From Papilionanthe hookeriana x Papilionanthe teres (taxonomy: Eukaryota > Streptophyta > Magnoliopsida > Asparagales > Orchidaceae), in contig CM040421.1 of NCBI GenBank assembly GCA_022702705.1, forward strand, positions 72,224,121 through 72,288,120: 64,000 bases of DNA. The letters are read 5' to 3'. A program made the position numbers and the translations under genes. The notes beneath the pieces were generated by a model, which saw nothing but the letters and a program-made list of their open reading frames with translations, ran no database searches and had not been told where the DNA came from. Shown piece by piece: positions 1 to 10,705 of the stretch (the first letter of the stretch is position 1; each line of letters begins with the position of its first letter).

Positions 1-2793
1 GTTGGCTGCGGTTCATACTTGAGAAATAATTCAACCGTTGAACCATTAAGACAACAGTTGCTACCTGTGAAATAAAAAAGAAAGAACAAATTGGGGACAC
101 ATACATACAACATAAGAACCACACAATTCTTATATATTTACATATCTAAGACCTCAACATTGATAATTTCATACATATGCCACTCAAATGTTTGAAAATA
201 AAGTTATATATATTAATAAAATATACCTGTAAATGCGGTGAGGAGGTCGTAGCAGTTCACACCAGGATAACTACAAAGTTTGTTTAACCACTTGGATGCT
301 TCCAATCTGTTAACTGAGAGGTTTAAAAGTCTTGTTTTTACATATTCATGTTTACTTAAATTAATTTCTTATTTCTTACCCTTTGGGATCGAATTCTGCC
401 AGTCCTAGCAAATTACTCAAGATCTAATCAAGGAGAATTTAACCTTATTAGATTAAGCAGTAATCTAATCAATCAAAATTAAAGGAAAAAAAATAGTTAA
501 TTACCTCACCCACGAAGAGCTTGGCAGCAAGAATGCCTAACTTCGTTTTCATGTGATCCAGGTAGGCAACTGGACTCAGAAGGGCAGCTGAAGATAGCTT
601 GTCCACTAGCCTTCTCTCCGAGAAAGATGCTAAGGCAATTAGAGTTCCCTGCAATTATATATAAATATATTAGCAAACAGTAAACATTTTTTTCAATTTT
701 ATTATATTTATGACTGCATAGTTTTCATTTTTACTGGAAATTATATAATAAGAGTTGAATAGAAGAGCAAGAATTAATAAACAAAAAGCATTAATTATTT
801 CTATAGCTCAAAATATTTCAGCAGAAAATTCTGAAAAATAATTAAATAAAAAGAAAAAAAAATTTCCTTACGTACCAATGAGTGCCCAACGTAGTGAAGC
901 TTCTGATTTGTGTTTTTGGAAACCAGGTCAATCATAGCTGGGAGATCATTGGCTGCTAGCTCATCCCAGGACCACGCCCAGTAAGCCTATTTATTTATAT
1001 GTACTCAACTTTATTTATTCCTAAAAAGAATTTATATGTGCATATAAAATGGCATCATATCATCACAATAAATTAGATGTAATTCATATAAAATGTCCCT
1101 TCTTTAATAGTTATTTTGGAAGTAGATTTGCATTATAGTGATATGCTTGCACAAATGTTAAAATGAGAATAAAAATAGTGATTTTTATAAACTATAATTA
1201 AAACTAAATCATGATGAAAGAAATTAATTAATAAATGAGATCTAAGTTCTTAAGCTGAAATACATACCTAACAGAACTACGTCTAATGTTAGATACAAAT
1301 CTAGCTTTAATATTAGTAAATACATTTATAGCATTTGTATGTCATCAAAACTTGTAAGTTGAAAAAAGTTGTCTCTTATGCACTACCAAAAAGAGTACGA
1401 GGGTTTTAAGTACCAATCACAGGGATCACATCATCATGCACCTAACATTGCATTCATGTGGTAGCTTGTGATTGGGTGCCTTTTAGGTGCGATACCCTCC
1501 CCTAATAATGGAGAAAATATTGAGTCCGGACAACGGACGCAATAAACTATAAATCCTCTTCGCGAAAAGAAAAAATCCAGTATTTCACGTCAATTGTCCG
1601 GACGCAGCTACATGCGAGTTTATAAGATATGTAAAAGTCAAATGTTTAAATTTTAGAGCGTGGTGAGATTTGATTAATTATATGAAAAGATTCAAAATTT
1701 ACAGAACTTTAATCTTATTTATCCGATGAGATAAATGAAGCCCATGGGATCTTTAACTGTAAAAAGAACTAAATAGAGGGCGGTAATTGCAAATTATATA
1801 CCGGGTCGGTTGACGAAAGCGACACGTGGCGACGGCTGGAACGGGTGCCTCTCATGTTACCAATCCAGACGTCAAAGCCGTTATCGGCGAGTACGAAGGC
1901 CAGAGATTGCTCCGGAAGGTTCAGTAGCCACGACATGCCATCCTGCAATTATGTTATTTTATTTCTCACTACTAATCTAATAACTAAAAAATTAAAATTT
2001 TAAAATCATATATTCATATTCTAGAGTTCTTAAACTTTATTATTATACGTTATGATCTCCTCAATTTTTAATATTTAATTATATTTATGCATATTATATA
2101 AAATACTTGAAAAATGCACATATGTTATTTTTAATAAAAATACCAAATTACGGCAGTATTTGATAAATAGAAATAACCTCTATTTTAATCAAAACCAATC
2201 GCTTTATGTGGCTTTAGGACTTTTGTTCTGGCGTGTGGAATTGAAGGACCGGTTTTATTTTTAGTGTGATTTTTAATCTTTTTTAAAGTATTAGTGAAAT
2301 AAATATACTGACGGTGAAAAGATATTAAATTATCTAAATTTTAAAAAATAAATAAATTATATTATTTATTAAAAAATTTGGATTAACTTAATTCCGTCCG
2401 AAATGAATATTTATAATCGGATAATTTGTATTTTTTAGTTTCAATTTGTACTATTTCTAAATTCCATGTCGAGAGAGAGAGAGAGAGAGAGTGAGAGAGC
2501 AATTATGTCATTTACGTTGAGTTTAGTGTCCAGACCGTCACTGCGTATTAATTACAGGCAAGGAGTTACTATTTTAAGAGATTAATTTGAAACTTTTGTT
2601 ACTTTATATATATATATATCTTAAAAGAATGGTGACATCCTATTATATAAGACTCCAGTGATTTTTATGTGCTTAATTATTTGAAGATCGCTCTTACAAC
2701 CGGCAAACTAGTCAGAGCGTGATTCGAACTCGTGACATGAAGGGCCTTAAAACCTTTAAAGAGGTTGCTCAACCAACAGATCACGACTGACTA

Positions 2794-2871
<78 letters not shown>

Positions 2872-3271
2872 ATTTGTGTGCCATCAACCGTGATCTGTTA
2901 GTGTAGAAAGCCATATGCGCAAATTTACCGTAAGAACACCATGTTGCAAAAAGACGGGCTGCCTATCCCCTCCCATAACTCCATTGCGCCCCACCGGTAT
3001 TCTCTGCATTCCCAGTATATAGCCATCCTCAGTGGTCACCTATATATACAGATATCTCCATACATTTAACTCCAATTAATATATATCATAGAAGATGAAG
3101 TGCAATTAATCAATAATTAACCTCAAACTCCTGGCATTTATAACCGTAGGGACGCACCACAGCCTCACAGATTCCAACCTCTTCTGGCGAGGGAGAGAGT
3201 GTGCGGGCGGCATTGCCGAAGAAGAAAGATATGAAAATAATTGAGCAGGAGAAGAAGCTATGGAGAGCCAT
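1..3271 (-). CDS. Triacylglycerol/acid lipase (plant LIP family), 5' part of a spliced gene, C-terminus outside the window
   Basis: The product is a secreted or vacuolar acid lipase (alpha/beta hydrolase) that hydrolyses triacylglycerols or sterol esters. Eight exons on the minus strand join in phase with GT-AG borders: 3271-3122, 3039-2929, 1942-1802, 986-876, 648-505, 423-380, 306-227 and 64 to the window edge. The ATG at 3271 opens a hydrophobic signal peptide (about residues 1-22). Family landmarks follow: TTEDGYIL, FLQHGVL, DGMSWLLN, WIGNMRGT and the nucleophile elbow GHSLG, with catalytic Ser about residue 170; the codons for this motif are split between the exons ending at 876 and starting at 648. 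A 44-bp microexon (380-423) encodes GLAEFDPKG, then YPGVNCYDLL and NCCLN. About 280 of the usual roughly 400 residues are visible; the catalytic Asp and His lie beyond position 1. I see no stop or frameshift, so the gene may well be functional. The acid lipase family is certain; substrate is inferred. Confidence 0.93.
1399..1499. mobile_element. MITE-like palindromic element in a lipase intron
   Basis: About 100 bp whose ends are imperfect inverted repeats: GAGGGTTTTAAGTACCAAT on the left matches the reverse complement of the right end (GAGGGTATCGCACC followed by AAAAGGCACCCAATCACA). It lies in the 815-bp intron between the exons ending at 1802 and starting at 986 and has no coding capacity. 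A miniature inverted-repeat transposon is the simplest reading. No target duplication was pinned down, and an unrelated hairpin is possible. Confidence 0.4.
2471..2499. repeat. (GA)n microsatellite
   Basis: A run of GA dinucleotides with one interruption (GTGA) inside the large lipase intron between 1942 and 2929. Confidence 0.85.
2630..2795 (-). mobile_element. Possible tRNA-derived SINE remnant
   Basis: On the minus strand GAGTTCGAATC (2731-2721) matches the pol III B box, and TTGGTTGAGCAAC about 45 nt upstream is acceptable as an A box. The rest does not fold as a tRNA, as expected of a SINE head. A related string (GTGATCTGTT) recurs on the opposite strand at about 2890. The body end is not defined and no poly-A or target duplication was fixed. 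Confidence 0.35.
2797..2868. repeat. Compound (AC)n(AT)n microsatellite
   Basis: About 14 AC units run directly into about 22 AT units within the lipase intron. Likely length-polymorphic and a weak spot for assembly. Confidence 0.92.
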
Positions 3272-4503
3272 CTTAGAAGAGAATTGAGACTGATAGATTT
3301 GCGTACTTATAGTTGAAGGGAGAGGGCTGCTTGTTTCTTGAAGAAATATGCCGAAGAGAAGAGAATTAGCGTATGTGAACGGAAAACGCGATTGAGGCTG
3401 CTTTTTTGGATTTTAACGGATTCATGTCATCGGCTTGATCAAAGGCCATTATTTTTAGGGAAATGAGTTGCTGAAGGGATAACTCGGAAGGCTGTCCTTT
3501 TCTATTTATTTGTGTTGTAACTTAGCTGATGTATATGGGATGAGGAAGTTGGGAATTAAATAAGTTGGGGGTGGTGTTACGGAGCATGCATTCCCTTTAT
3601 TTATTGCTATATTATTATTAATTTTTTTATTATTAGGGTAATTATTATTATTTATAGTTTTATGAATAAAAGGAAAATATTATACCAAACCTAATAATCA
3701 GCCAAACAACATGAAAAAAATAAAATGATGTAACATCAATAAGTGGATGATGAATATGTAATAAAAGAAGGTAGAACGTACGTATGCCAGACGGTGTTGA
3801 TACAGGGGAGATCGGGGCGTTTATTTATTTATTTTTCCAACTCATCCCGGTCGCCGATGTACATACGCCTGGGTGCATGTGTTAGTTTTTCCCAGGAAAA
3901 GAGATCATAATGACATCATAAGTGAGGGGAATACAAGATGAGTAGTAGGAGGAAATTATGAGATCAATGTTTCATTCAATTATGAAGTAATACTTGAATA
4001 TCTCTTTTAGACAAAATGATTCAAAATTTCAAATAATTGGATGAATTTGTTAAGGACTTAGAATTATGTTTTGTGAATAGAATGTTTCACGGAGAGTGTA
4101 TGAAAACCCAACACTGATAGCTGACTGAAAATTATCTGGAGAAGACATCAACATTTTTTACGTTGAAAAACCAAAAAGGGAAAAAACTATGGGTCCTAGC
4201 CCAGACAAATTATTCTATTATAAATATGTAGTTACAAAGATAGACTCTTGTCCCACAAATGAGAATGATGGGTTATAATACTACACAAAGTACAACACCT
4301 GTCTGTGCAAAATATACGAAACACTTCAGAAGTCTAAAGAAATTAGTTGTTGTATTATAAGTACAATTATTGAACATATTTGTCATTGAAAGTTTTCGTT
4401 GGATAATTATTATATGTTATTCCTTACTCCGTGTGTAGGATTTTTCGTAATATCGTATCCAGGATACTTAATTCCACTAAATTCAGATATGCATAATTAT
4501 ACA
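3272..4503. other. Intergenic region upstream of the lipase gene
   Basis: AT-rich DNA containing the lipase 5' flank and promoter. A TATAAGTA string (minus, 3311-3304) lies only about 35 nt before the ATG, too close for a normal leader, so no core promoter is called. No coding exon or RNA gene is seen. Confidence 0.6.
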
Positions 4504-4960
4504 CACTACAGAAAATCAAACTGTTATCGACCATCTAAATCCATCAGAATTAAATAAAAAGCCATCAAATTGTAAAACTCGACGAATTTCAGATAGATTA
4601 TGATGTGCAACTAAAATGCTTGTCGGTAATTTATTTACTAACATCTTATTGACATTTGTTTTTTTTTTTGACAGACTAGACAGTATTTATTACGTAAAAC
4701 CTAAAGCGTAAAATACACATCGATTATGTGTTGGTAACTGTACTGACAGCCTAAAAATCGTCAAATTTAGCTCTAATTAAGTGTTAGTAGGTTATGTGTC
4801 GGTAAGTCGTCAGTGTTAATTATTGACGAGCACGTCATTGGTAACCTAGTGGCGTCGAAAAGCCTGTCGAATAGTTCATTGCAATCCCGTCGGTTTAAAT
4901 CTCAAATGATATTTGTCGTCTTATAATCGTTGTTATGTCGTCGAAAACCTGTACCAGAAA
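4504..4960. mobile_element. CACTA-like transposon end (candidate)
   Basis: CACTACAGAAAAT at 4504 resembles the terminal inverted repeat of plant En/Spm (CACTA) elements. The next 450 bp repeat short TCGTCGGTAA/GTCGAAAA-type motifs, as subterminal repeats of such elements do. The matching inverted end was not found downstream, so this may be a truncated element or coincidence. Confidence 0.35.
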
Positions 4961-5174
4961 AAATACATTGAACAATTCAATTTCCACACATGCAATCGTA
5001 AAACACATATTTTTAATGATATAATATGTTGCATAACTTAATTATCCAAGCAGTTAATAAGATAGTATAAAATACATAAGTAAAATAAGTACATTGAACC
5101 GACCAAAAAGAAATATATGTACAAAAAAAAAGTTAGATCGAATGGTTTCTAAAAAACAAGAAGAATAAAAAACC

Positions 5175-5582
5175 TATATAGCTTTCTCTGTTCCCTCATC
5201 ATCAGTTGTTTCTTAAAGCTCATCCAAAGTCAGCTATTTTCCACGTTGCTATGCTAGATGTCAAATCTAATCTAGCTTTGATCTCATTTTCTTCTCGATC
5301 TCGAACCTCATCTGGACGAGTTGGGCAACAACCATGGCAGCAACTCGATCTCAATATATGCAGATAATGCGACAACCAGACTACGAAATTTATCCTCTTG
5401 GGCAGTATAGGTGGATGCACTGAAGATAGGCCTGCGCCAATGACCTCAACTCATAAACCTATCTATTCCACTTGCCTCTGACAGCCTCCCTCCATAGATC
5501 ATACTTAGTCTGATCACAATATCTAATCGTAATACCACCAGACTGTTGGGAGAAGCTCTCCTTCAACTTTTGGAAGGGCTCC
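5175..5582 (-). pseudogene. Remnant of a transposon ORF, possibly CACTA-type
   Basis: Read from 5582 leftwards, a broken frame gives short blocks such as SQQSGGITIRY, DQTKYDLWREAVRGKW and VYELRSLAQAY, then a lower-quality tail to about 5200. The blocks recall ORF1 proteins of plant CACTA elements, and a CACTA-like end lies within 700 bp. There is an in-frame stop and no clear start. The assignment is weak; it could be any decayed plant repeat gene. Confidence 0.25.
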
Positions 5583-7619
5583 TACAAAAAAAAATGGTTA
5601 AGAAAAGTTATAGTTAAACTTCAAATATTATTTGAATTGTGAAATAGTTAATCTTCTGAATTACTTGGGTCACCTACAAAATTGCTAGATTGCATACTTA
5701 CGTAGTCTAAAATTAACTAGATTATCTTATGATTAGACTAGTCTAATTGAGCTATATGGCTGAAAAAACTTAGGATGACACACAATTGGTTATGTAATAG
5801 TATTAGTGTATTTGTAGTTTGTGATGGAGTATTAAAGTAATGGATGAAAGACACAATCTTGAAACTCTTGATATCATGAGCATATTGGAGTTGATATATA
5901 AAACATTTGATCGACCATATTATTTTAAATAGAAATTGAAGAAAATTATATATTCTAATGTTATAAAAAAATTGTAATGACCAGAAACGGGCTTGATTGT
6001 CCATCCTTTTGAGCGTATACCAATGCCATTAACAATATGTGAATTAAACAAATAAGTGAGCCATAATAATTTGTGAAATTTAGAAATAATGCACTCAAAA
6101 TTTCATGTTTTACATCTTTCACACGTACACTTAAAATTTCGCACCCTTAACAACTAAAATATCTAATTAAGAGCAAAAATAACACTCCCTTTCAAAATTC
6201 CGTAATCCCTCATCCAATTCTCCATCTCCGCTTGCAACTTCACCAAGTAGTCTTTGTTCGCTTGATCTGTTTGTAACCTAATGCGTATTTCAACTTCATT
6301 TGGCTTTTATTATTAAAGTATTCTTAATTGTTTGAGTGGTTCTACAAAAATGATAATTTAATGTTGTGTTGATTTTAACTAGATTTACTATTTTTTCTTT
6401 ATACTTGCATGCTTGATCTTAGGAATGAAGAGGTGAGACAGAGAGATATGAGACACTATTTCTCACATCTTCCTCCTCTTCTCTCCTACCTCAAACTTGT
6501 CGCAGGCAACGGCATCAACATTCCAACAAAAATCAGCTAATGCTATTAAACAAGATTCTATGGGTGAAATGTTTAGGTGTAAAATATGTAAAACATAAAT
6601 TTTTGAATGTCATGTGTAGAAATCGTCTAGAAATTTTGAGAGTATAAAAGTATTCAGTTCATGACCACCAAAAAAATGTCACACATATCTTTTCATAGAG
6701 AAATGTTCATATCTTTGAGAGCAAAACTAACTCCATTAATGGCTTCATTGGTTTTTTCGCTTGTCGAGGATGCAATGGCTTCATGAGTTTTAGATCTTTA
6801 AACTTTTTTATATGATAATGTATACTTAATTTAGAATATTTTGTGATGATTTAATAATCAGATGTGTCTATTCTTGATGGGAGCTTTACAAATAGTGGCA
6901 AAAACAACTCCTTTTTTGAGGGGGGGCTAGGACAACAAAGGATAAAACAAATATTTCAAGAGGGGCAAAATTGATATTTCAGAATGGGCAAAAGATCACA
7001 TTGCCCTCCCATATAAATAAAAATTTGAATTTGAGTTGTGCAGGGGGAGCAATTGCCACCCTAAACCCTATCTAGGTTCATCCCTATTTACAATGATGAT
7101 CCTGACTAGCCAAATAGATATGGACGTCAATGATGTCTTTATGGCTGTGTGTGAGTCATAGTTATATAGTTTTAGAAAAAATATCACGCAGTCAATCGCT
7201 CATTATGGTGCAATCCATTCGGTCATCCACATGCAGGTTAACCAGACGTAATATTTTCTCATAGTTTATATTTGATATTTCGAAGATACCACTATTACTA
7301 ACATTTTAAAAGTAAAATACACTTTTTCATGCATAGAGAGTGTGGTGTGGACGTAAGAAAAAATGTTTGTTAGATATGTAACATATAGGAATTAGGTGGT
7401 GTGCAATTCTTCCTTTTTTTTCTAATTGTACTAATATGAATTTAATTCATACAGCTTAATCTTCTTTGAATTGTTATTTTAAATCAAATTATTTTATCGT
7501 AAAGTTTTTAAAATCAATATTACTGCAGTCATTGAAATGACCCGTAAGATCTCAAAATCTAATTACTTGAGATCCCTAATATTAAATATATAAAATTTAT
7601 ATTTCCCATCAACAACAAT
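5583..7619. other. Intergenic AT-rich region, no gene seen
   Basis: No reading frame with family resemblance was found on either strand. The stretch around 6890-7060 has G-run and C-run patches that look like an old repeat fragment, but no family was recognised. Confidence 0.5.
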
Positions 7620-7692
7620 GACTCCGTGGCCCAATGGATAAGGCGCTGGTCTACGGAACCAGAGATTCTGGGTTCGATCCCCAGCGGAGTCG
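7620..7692 (+). tRNA. tRNA-Arg (anticodon ACG)
   Basis: This 73-nt sequence folds as a tRNA: the acceptor stem GACTCCG (7620-7626) pairs with CGGAGTC (7685-7691) with discriminator G. The anticodon stem CTGGT/ACCAG encloses CTACGGA, giving anticodon ACG, read ICG after editing for Arg CGN codons. The T-arm CTGGG-TTCGATC-CCCAG carries the B box, and GGCCCAATGGA carries the A box. The upstream CAACAACAA is the CAA initiation motif of plant nuclear tRNA genes, and TTTT follows at once as pol III terminator. No intron is present. It appears functional. Confidence 0.97.
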
Positions 7693-8986
7693 TTTTAAAA
7701 TTAAAGCAGTTTTATCTAATTTCATTTTGCTATGCTCCTGACCAATAAAAAAAGAAATATAAAATGTATATTTTCCAACTGGAATCGGCATCTTTTTTAT
7801 CTCGGATTTCCCCCAAATGAAAGCTATTTTCTGCGTAGATTTCAATTCTGAATGCATTAGTTTGTCAAAGTAAATAAAACTATAAATCTCAACAATAAAT
7901 TTTAAATTATTATCAAAATTACCTTGCCTTCTTTTTCTTAATTAAAAAATTCTGTTAAAATTTTATTTTATAAATACCGTTTTATTAAATTTGATGGGCC
8001 TGTTTTGGCCAACCAAATAAAAAAAGAAAAGAAAAGGTGTTTTGAAACCGTTTGTAGAAAAGCATAGGAACCGAACAACTTATCATATGAAGGAATGACT
8101 TTATTAAACAGAAAATAGTTGAAAAGTTTGCTCGAATGAGCATTTATTTGTGGAATACATTCTTTGTATCTATTGTGTCAGGGTCATAGTTTCATTTAAT
8201 TTTAATAAATTAAGATTAATTTTTATACATCATGACCAAAGTTATTTTAGTGCTACCTCTGCTTTTCTTAACATAAGTTAGATTTAAGACATCTACTATT
8301 CTAAGACATTTAATGTGACCAAATCAACTAAGGCGACTCTCTCGAATCTTGTCTGTCATTGGAGCTACTCCAACCCTTTAAAGGATATATTCATTTTTTA
8401 TTATCACACCTAAGAACCAGAGACATTTCAACATCAAAATCAACCTTCTCAAAAGTTGAAGTTAACATTTCCAAAAGTTTCACTAAACCTTAAGACATCC
8501 CCCGCAATCAAAATTGAGCCTTCCCGCGACCTCTAACCCAGTCCAACCATAAACCATGACACCATTTTGTTTTAGTCATACTTAGACCCGTCCACAGTGC
8601 AAATTGAAGCAAGGAGGAGGTTCGCAATTTCAAGACGAAGCTCTTTGTCAAGCCCAATTAAGACCTCACATCTTGGGTCAAGGTATGGATCAAAACTTTA
8701 AAATATTGCTCTTGGTTTGGTCTTTTATGAAGAAAACAAACAATGCATTTCCACCTAGCCATATTGATGGCTTCGTCTCGACTCGATGAATGTGTAGGAA
8801 CAATCCCCATGTAATTTGGTTGAGAATTGAGCGAGATCTTAGGGTTTAATCACGAATGACTCTCATGTCTCTATCCCGTAGGGACGATGAACCATTGCCG
8901 TCTGTTTCCGTGTATTAGAAATGGAAGATGGAGATCGAGCCAGATCATGAAACAGTGGAGAAGGAACACACCGAACCAAGGGACAT
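7693..8986. other. Intergenic region between tRNA and Copia element
   Basis: AT-rich sequence with no recognisable gene. A 61-codon open frame at 8604-8789 has no family resemblance and is probably chance. Confidence 0.5.
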
Positions 8987-9693
8987 AGTTAAGTAGGTGG
9001 AGCCCGGTCTACTTAGAAGTTAATTGGATGTTAATTAGTTTAATTACTCCATTAAAGCTTCCCTAAAGTGCCTCCCTGCCTGTTTCCTTGTAAAACCACG
9101 CGGAACTGCGTTCACGCCATCTCCCTCATGCAGTCCCGCCAAATGGAGTTTCCTTGTTAAGCTTCTTATGCTCCTTATAAAAGCAAAGCTAAAAGCCTGC
9201 CATTATATTCCACCTCAATCCCAAGATCATCTCTCTTGTGGGTGAAGAAAAAGGAGCACGAGACCATCTCTTAGGCTGAAGAAAATGAGAAACGAAAGGC
9301 TGCTTCCCTTTTGTTATTTCCTTCGGCTTGCTTGGCAAAGAAACAAAACTTTGCTTTTTTTTTCAATTCATCTTTTCACGTGGGCTGGGTAGTGAGGAAA
9401 GAGAGATGAAAGAGAATGGAAAGAGGAGAGAAGAGAGAGAAAAGAGGAGAGAAGAGAGAGGAAAGAGGAGAGATGAGAGATAAAGGAAAGAGAGAAAAAG
9501 TGAGTTATTTTTCTTGTCCTTTTTTTAATTGTCGAGGTGATCGACAAGTGTAATTCCTCAAGTGTAATAAAATCCTCTGCAGCTCCGTGGACGTAGGTAG
9601 TTTGCCGAACCACGTAAATCTGTGTGTTGCCTTTTCTGGAGTATTTTTTTCTCGTTTCAAATTTTCACTTTATTGTCGTCGTTTTTCATAACA
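8987..9693 (+). repeat. 5' LTR of Copia element
   Basis: Matches 13959-14604 along its length and ends in ATAACA. It is about 60 bp longer than its partner because a GA-rich purine block (about 9396-9500) has expanded. The segment ACGTAGGTAGTTTGCC region to the end is U5-like. Confidence 0.92.
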
Positions 9694-9695
9694 AC

Positions 9696-9707
9696 TGGTT
9701 TCAAAGC
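9696..9707 (+). other. Primer-binding site, initiator-Met type, mutated
   Basis: TGGTTTCAAAGC, two bases after the LTR end, differs at two positions from TGGTATCAGAGC, the usual Copia site pairing with the 3' end of tRNA-iMet. Confidence 0.75.
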
Positions 9708-9732
9708 TCTGGCTTGGATCTTAGGAAAAACG

Positions 9733-10705
9733 ATGACCGGAGACAAAGTGAAGGTTTCGGGGATCGAGAAGTTTGACAGCACAAATTTTTGTTACTAGAG
9801 GATGCAGATAGAGGACTACCTCTATGAGAAGAAACTTCATCTTCCGTTACTGGGAAAGCGACCGGAGAAGATGGATGAGGTCTATTGTAATCTATTAGAT
9901 CGATAAGTTCTGGGGGTTATTCGATTGACCCTATCGAGATCAGTTGCACACGTTAGACGAAGTGAAGGTTTCAGGGATCAAGAAGTTTGACAAAACAGGT
10001 TTTGGTTACTAGAGGATACAAATAGAGGACTACCTCTATGGGAAGAAACTTCATCTTCTGTTACTGGGAAAGCGATCAGAGAAGATGGATGAGGTCGATT
10101 GGAATCTGTTGGATCGACAGGTTTTGGGGTTTATTCGATTGACTCTATCGACATCAGTTGCACACAACGTCATCAAAGAGAAGACCATTGCGGATCTCAT
10201 GGCGGCTTTATCAGGTACGTATGAAAAGCTGTCGACAAATAACAAAGTGCATCTGATGAAAAAGTTATTCAATTTGAAGATGGCGGATGGTACGTCTGTT
10301 GTACAACATCTAAACGACTTTAATACTATCACAAATCAATTATCCTCTGTCGAAATTGAATTTGATGATGAGATATGAGCGTTGATATTATTAGCTTCAT
10401 TGCCAAATAGTTGGGAAGCTATGAGAATGGCAGTTAGCAATTCTGCAGGTAAATCTAAGCTGAAATATGATGATATTCGTGATTTGATTATGGATGAAGA
10501 GGTGCGTAGGAAAAATTTCAGCGAGACCTCTGGTTCAAGTTCAACACTGAACGTTGATTCCAGAGGGAGATCATAGGACAGGAACTCAAAAAGAGGAAGA
10601 TCAAAATCAAAGCATAGAAACAAGAGCAAGTCAAAGCCTAGTCAGCAAGCAACCTGCTGGAATTGTGGCAAAAATAGTCACATAAAGAAGAACTGCAAAT
10701 CCTAA
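9733..10705 (+). pseudogene. Copia gag pseudogene with internal duplication
   Basis: The ATG at 9733 begins the usual Copia gag N-terminus (short block VSGIEKFD, then YLYEKKLHLP). An in-frame TAG replaces the conserved Trp of this block. A segment of about 211 bp is repeated in tandem (about 9748-9958 and 9959-10168). The gag body continues to the CX2CX4HX4C zinc knuckle (CWNCGKNSHIKKNC, about 10655-10696) that binds RNA in the particle. Stops at about 10376 and 10574 and a shift near 10700, where frame passes into pol, break it. Confidence 0.88.

Noticed and set aside
469..504. Extension of the lipase exon past 505 (VINYFFSFNFD then stop)
   Set aside because: A consensus donor GAG/GTAATT at 505/504 and the microexon at 423-380 give a better and complete family match.
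3304..3311. TATAAGTA as TATA box of the lipase gene
   Set aside because: Only about 35 nt before the start codon, leaving almost no 5' leader.
5738..6004. 88-codon minus-strand open frame
   Set aside because: AT-rich chance frame with no recognisable motif.
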